From contig NZ_BKCG01000005.1 of assembly GCF_008974325.1 (NCBI RefSeq), positions 62,001 to 126,000 on the forward strand: a stretch of DNA of 64,000 bases. Reading direction: 5' to 3'. Source of the DNA: Patiriisocius marinus (lineage in GTDB: Bacteria; Bacteroidota; Bacteroidia; Flavobacteriales; Flavobacteriaceae). The notes under the pieces were generated by a model. It was not told the DNA's origin. It worked only from the letters and a program-made list of their open reading frames with translations, and ran no database searches. This document shows positions 62,358-64,000 of the stretch, in pieces. The position numbers and the translations under genes were made by a program. Each line of letters opens with the position of its first letter. Within the stretch, counting starts at the first letter, position 1.

Positions 62358-63359
62358 CTAGTTTGCATAGGCTCCATTTAGGCAATTAATAAAGTTATTA
62401 CTACCTGGAGCATCTGCGTGATAATGATACCCTCTAGTTTCATCCTCGTGACCTCTACAATCATCTAAACCTGTAGGTTCATTTCCTTCTGCGTCTAATT
62501 GAGCGTAAAAGCCGTGACCATCAATTGCATATCCTATCATAGCTGCATGACCATCGTCTTGCGCTAATTGTGTATTTACACCTGTTGCAGCGTGATAATG
62601 ATACCCTGCATTTAAGTTAATGTGACCACCTGCATCATCAAACGGCGCTAATGTATAAGCCCCTAAAATTGCATCAGTGGGTGCTGGTGCGTCATACCGA
62701 ACTCCATTAAAAGCAATTCCACGAACAGATGGACCATTACCCCCTCCAGGACCATCACCTCCAAAGTTTTCAGAACTCGAAAGTTTCACTGGAGTTATTG
62801 GTATCAAATACGTTTGCGTTAAATCTGCCACGTATGACGGGAGACATTCTACGCAAAAGTTTTCATATTCTTCTCCCACGTTAGGATTTGCTGCATTCGC
62901 ACAATCTTCTTCTGTTTCAGTAATAAAAATATCGCCATTTTCGTTGTACATTAACCAAGTATCATCATTATAAAACGTCGCCATGTTTTCTATAAACGCG
63001 CCATCAACATCATATACTTGACCATTCTCTAACCATATTCCACCTGCCTCATCTCCATCTGCAATATTCTCTGGACACCAAGGTCCCATTTGATGATCTG
63101 CCGGAGTACTTGTTGCTACAATCTGGTAACAATCTGTAACTGTTCCATCAGATAATGTACAAGGAACTGTTGTTATAATTACTGAACCATCATTCGTTAA
63201 AAACAAAGATGAATCGACAGCTAAAACAAGACCATCACCTGTAGTTTCTCCCTCAGCGACAGCTGTATCATCTTCTTCTGAGCAAGAAACGCAACCAACA
63301 ACAACGACACTAATCAGGGCTGAAATAATTAATATAGATTTTAAAAAAGTAGCATTCAT
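62358..63359 (-). CDS. YHYH-domain lipoprotein
   Basis: 333 residues. The lipoprotein signal is followed by CVSCSEEDDT. The YHYH domain (about residues 170-325) includes NAGYHYHAATGVNTQ and RGYHYHADAPGSNN, the repeated Tyr-His-Tyr-His signature, along with GHAAMIGYAIDGHGFY and CRGHEDE. A Gly/Pro-rich linker (GGDGPGGGNGPS) is present. These His clusters suggest metal binding, but the family's function is not known. The same strand carries an EF-hand gene before it and a membrane-anchored protein after it. Confidence 0.9.
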   Translation of the reverse strand: MNATFLKSILIISALISVVVVGCVSCSEEDDTAVAEGETTGDGLVLAVDSSLFLTNDGSVIITTVPCTLSDGTVTDCYQIVATSTPADHQMGPWCPENIADGDEAGGIWLENGQVYDVDGAFIENMATFYNDDTWLMYNENGDIFITETEEDCANAANPNVGEEYENFCVECLPSYVADLTQTYLIPITPVKLSSSENFGGDGPGGGNGPSVRGIAFNGVRYDAPAPTDAILGAYTLAPFDDAGGHINLNAGYHYHAATGVNTQLAQDDGHAAMIGYAIDGHGFYAQLDAEGNEPTGLDDCRGHEDETRGYHYHADAPGSNNFINCLNGAYAN

Positions 63360-63389
63360 AATTACGTGTTTTTGGTCAATTGTTATTAT

Positions 63390-63686
63390 TTAGTTTGAGC
63401 GTTCTCTTCTTCCTTTTGGTTTGGGCATTGCTTTAAACTCTTCTTCTGACATAAAACCATCTTCATCTGTATCAATTGAAGTAAAATGTTCTTTAAGTGG
63501 TCCCTTTACTTCTTCTAAAGAAATTTTTCCATCTTTATTTTCATCCATTTTTTCTACTAATTCAGAAAAAGTGGGACGTTTTTTTCTCTTTTCATCTTTA
63601 GACTGGGCATTAGAAAAACTAATCCCAAAGCATAGTAAGAGTGCTGTCATTATTGATGTTTTTAAGCTCATTTTTTTCATAATCAT
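63390..63686 (-). CDS. EF-hand calcium-binding exported protein
   Basis: 98 residues. The signal peptide ends SFSNAQ. Two EF-hand loops are DENKDGKISLEEV (about residues 48-60) and DTDEDGFMSEEEF (about 75-87), each with the Asp-x-Asp/Asn-x-Asp-Gly pattern and Glu at position 12. The remaining sequence is basic (KDEKRKKRPT and KGRRERSN). First gene of a three-gene secreted cluster with YHYH and the membrane-anchored protein; gaps of 30 and 37 bases suggest an operon. Confidence 0.93.
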   Translation of the reverse strand: MIMKKMSLKTSIMTALLLCFGISFSNAQSKDEKRKKRPTFSELVEKMDENKDGKISLEEVKGPLKEHFTSIDTDEDGFMSEEEFKAMPKPKGRRERSN

Positions 63687-64000
63687 TCTAATTTAATTGT
63701 TATGCACTTTTGACGATGCACTTTAAGAAATTCCTTCGCAATACATGTGAAAAACTTTTTAAACTAATTAAAAATATAATATATCAGCGAACACAAAAAC
63801 GCAACAATAAACTAAAAATCAAGCACTTAACACTATACTAACTATTTTTAAAAGAAAAATAAAAACTATAAATAAATGCCGAAATATTAAGTTAATAAAA
63901 AACAGTTAGGAATAATATGATGCGATTTAAACACTATTAGATTAAAAAAATAATTGTAATAATACTTTAAATTTATTAGCACATTTCAGAAAAAAATTGA
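63687..64000. other. AT-rich upstream region, no gene seen
   Basis: About 310 bases upstream of the EF-hand operon, at the window edge. I see no coding frame. It should hold the operon's promoter. Confidence 0.4.

Overview
The window looks like a chromosomal segment of a member of the Flavobacteriaceae (Bacteroidota). It is AT-rich. Several proteins end in Por/type IX secretion sorting domains, there are many short-signal lipoproteins, and promoters of the Bacteroidota TAnnTTTG type recur. The tmRNA encodes the tag GENNYALAA. Glutamine synthetase III, a fused isobutyryl-CoA-mutase-type enzyme, ribosomal protein bTHX and a Lacal_2735-type small protein all fit that family. I see no tRNA, rRNA, CRISPR array, transposase or phage gene.

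Region 1 (1-7.9 kb) is accessory and the most unusual part. Six same-direction gene units are separated by 140-210-base elements (E1-E5, plus a truncated E6) that can fold into long imperfect hairpins. Each unit starts with GTT plus about seven unit-specific bases. In five of six units it ends with the exact reverse complement of that string, followed by a new element. This is the logic of integron gene cassettes and attC sites, but the sites are longer, the core sequence differs, and no recombinase lies in the window. All five complete elements carry A.C mismatches at positions 7 and 12 of the terminal stem, while neighbouring pairs covary. The cargo is a type IX-secreted repeat protein, two small membrane proteins, a DUF6624 lipoprotein, an HExxH protein with a lipoprotein, and a serine hydrolase with a DUF4386 membrane protein.

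Region 2 (8-25 kb) holds a cysteine-rich lipoprotein flanked by twin hairpins, a SlyD-like FKBP isomerase, typA, kdsA, secreted proteins, and a CreD-type membrane module. The CreD module's winged-helix regulator is encoded beside it, and both of its transcription units carry the same inverted repeat seven bases before the start codon. Then come DUF2809/DUF1361 membrane proteins, a hybrid histidine kinase, an alanine/saccharopine dehydrogenase-like enzyme and tmRNA.

Region 3 (25-40 kb) has a thioredoxin/rhodanese redox cluster, a MarR-YceI pair, and a complete trpEGDCFBA operon behind a leader peptide with three consecutive Trp codons and an attenuator. Ribosomal protein bTHX, an MFS transporter, a DJ-1-like lipoprotein and an Lrp regulator follow.

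Region 4 (40-64 kb) contains the IcmF-type mutase, pyrF, prfA and an AIR synthase. A curli-type amyloid operon follows, in the order csgA-csgB-csgE-csgF-csgG plus a beta-propeller lipoprotein. Its CsgE and CsgG are enlarged by extra domains, and its curlin is very long. The window ends with glutamine synthetase III, a CaCA antiporter, apt, two very small genes, and a secreted cluster of EF-hand, YHYH and membrane-anchored proteins.
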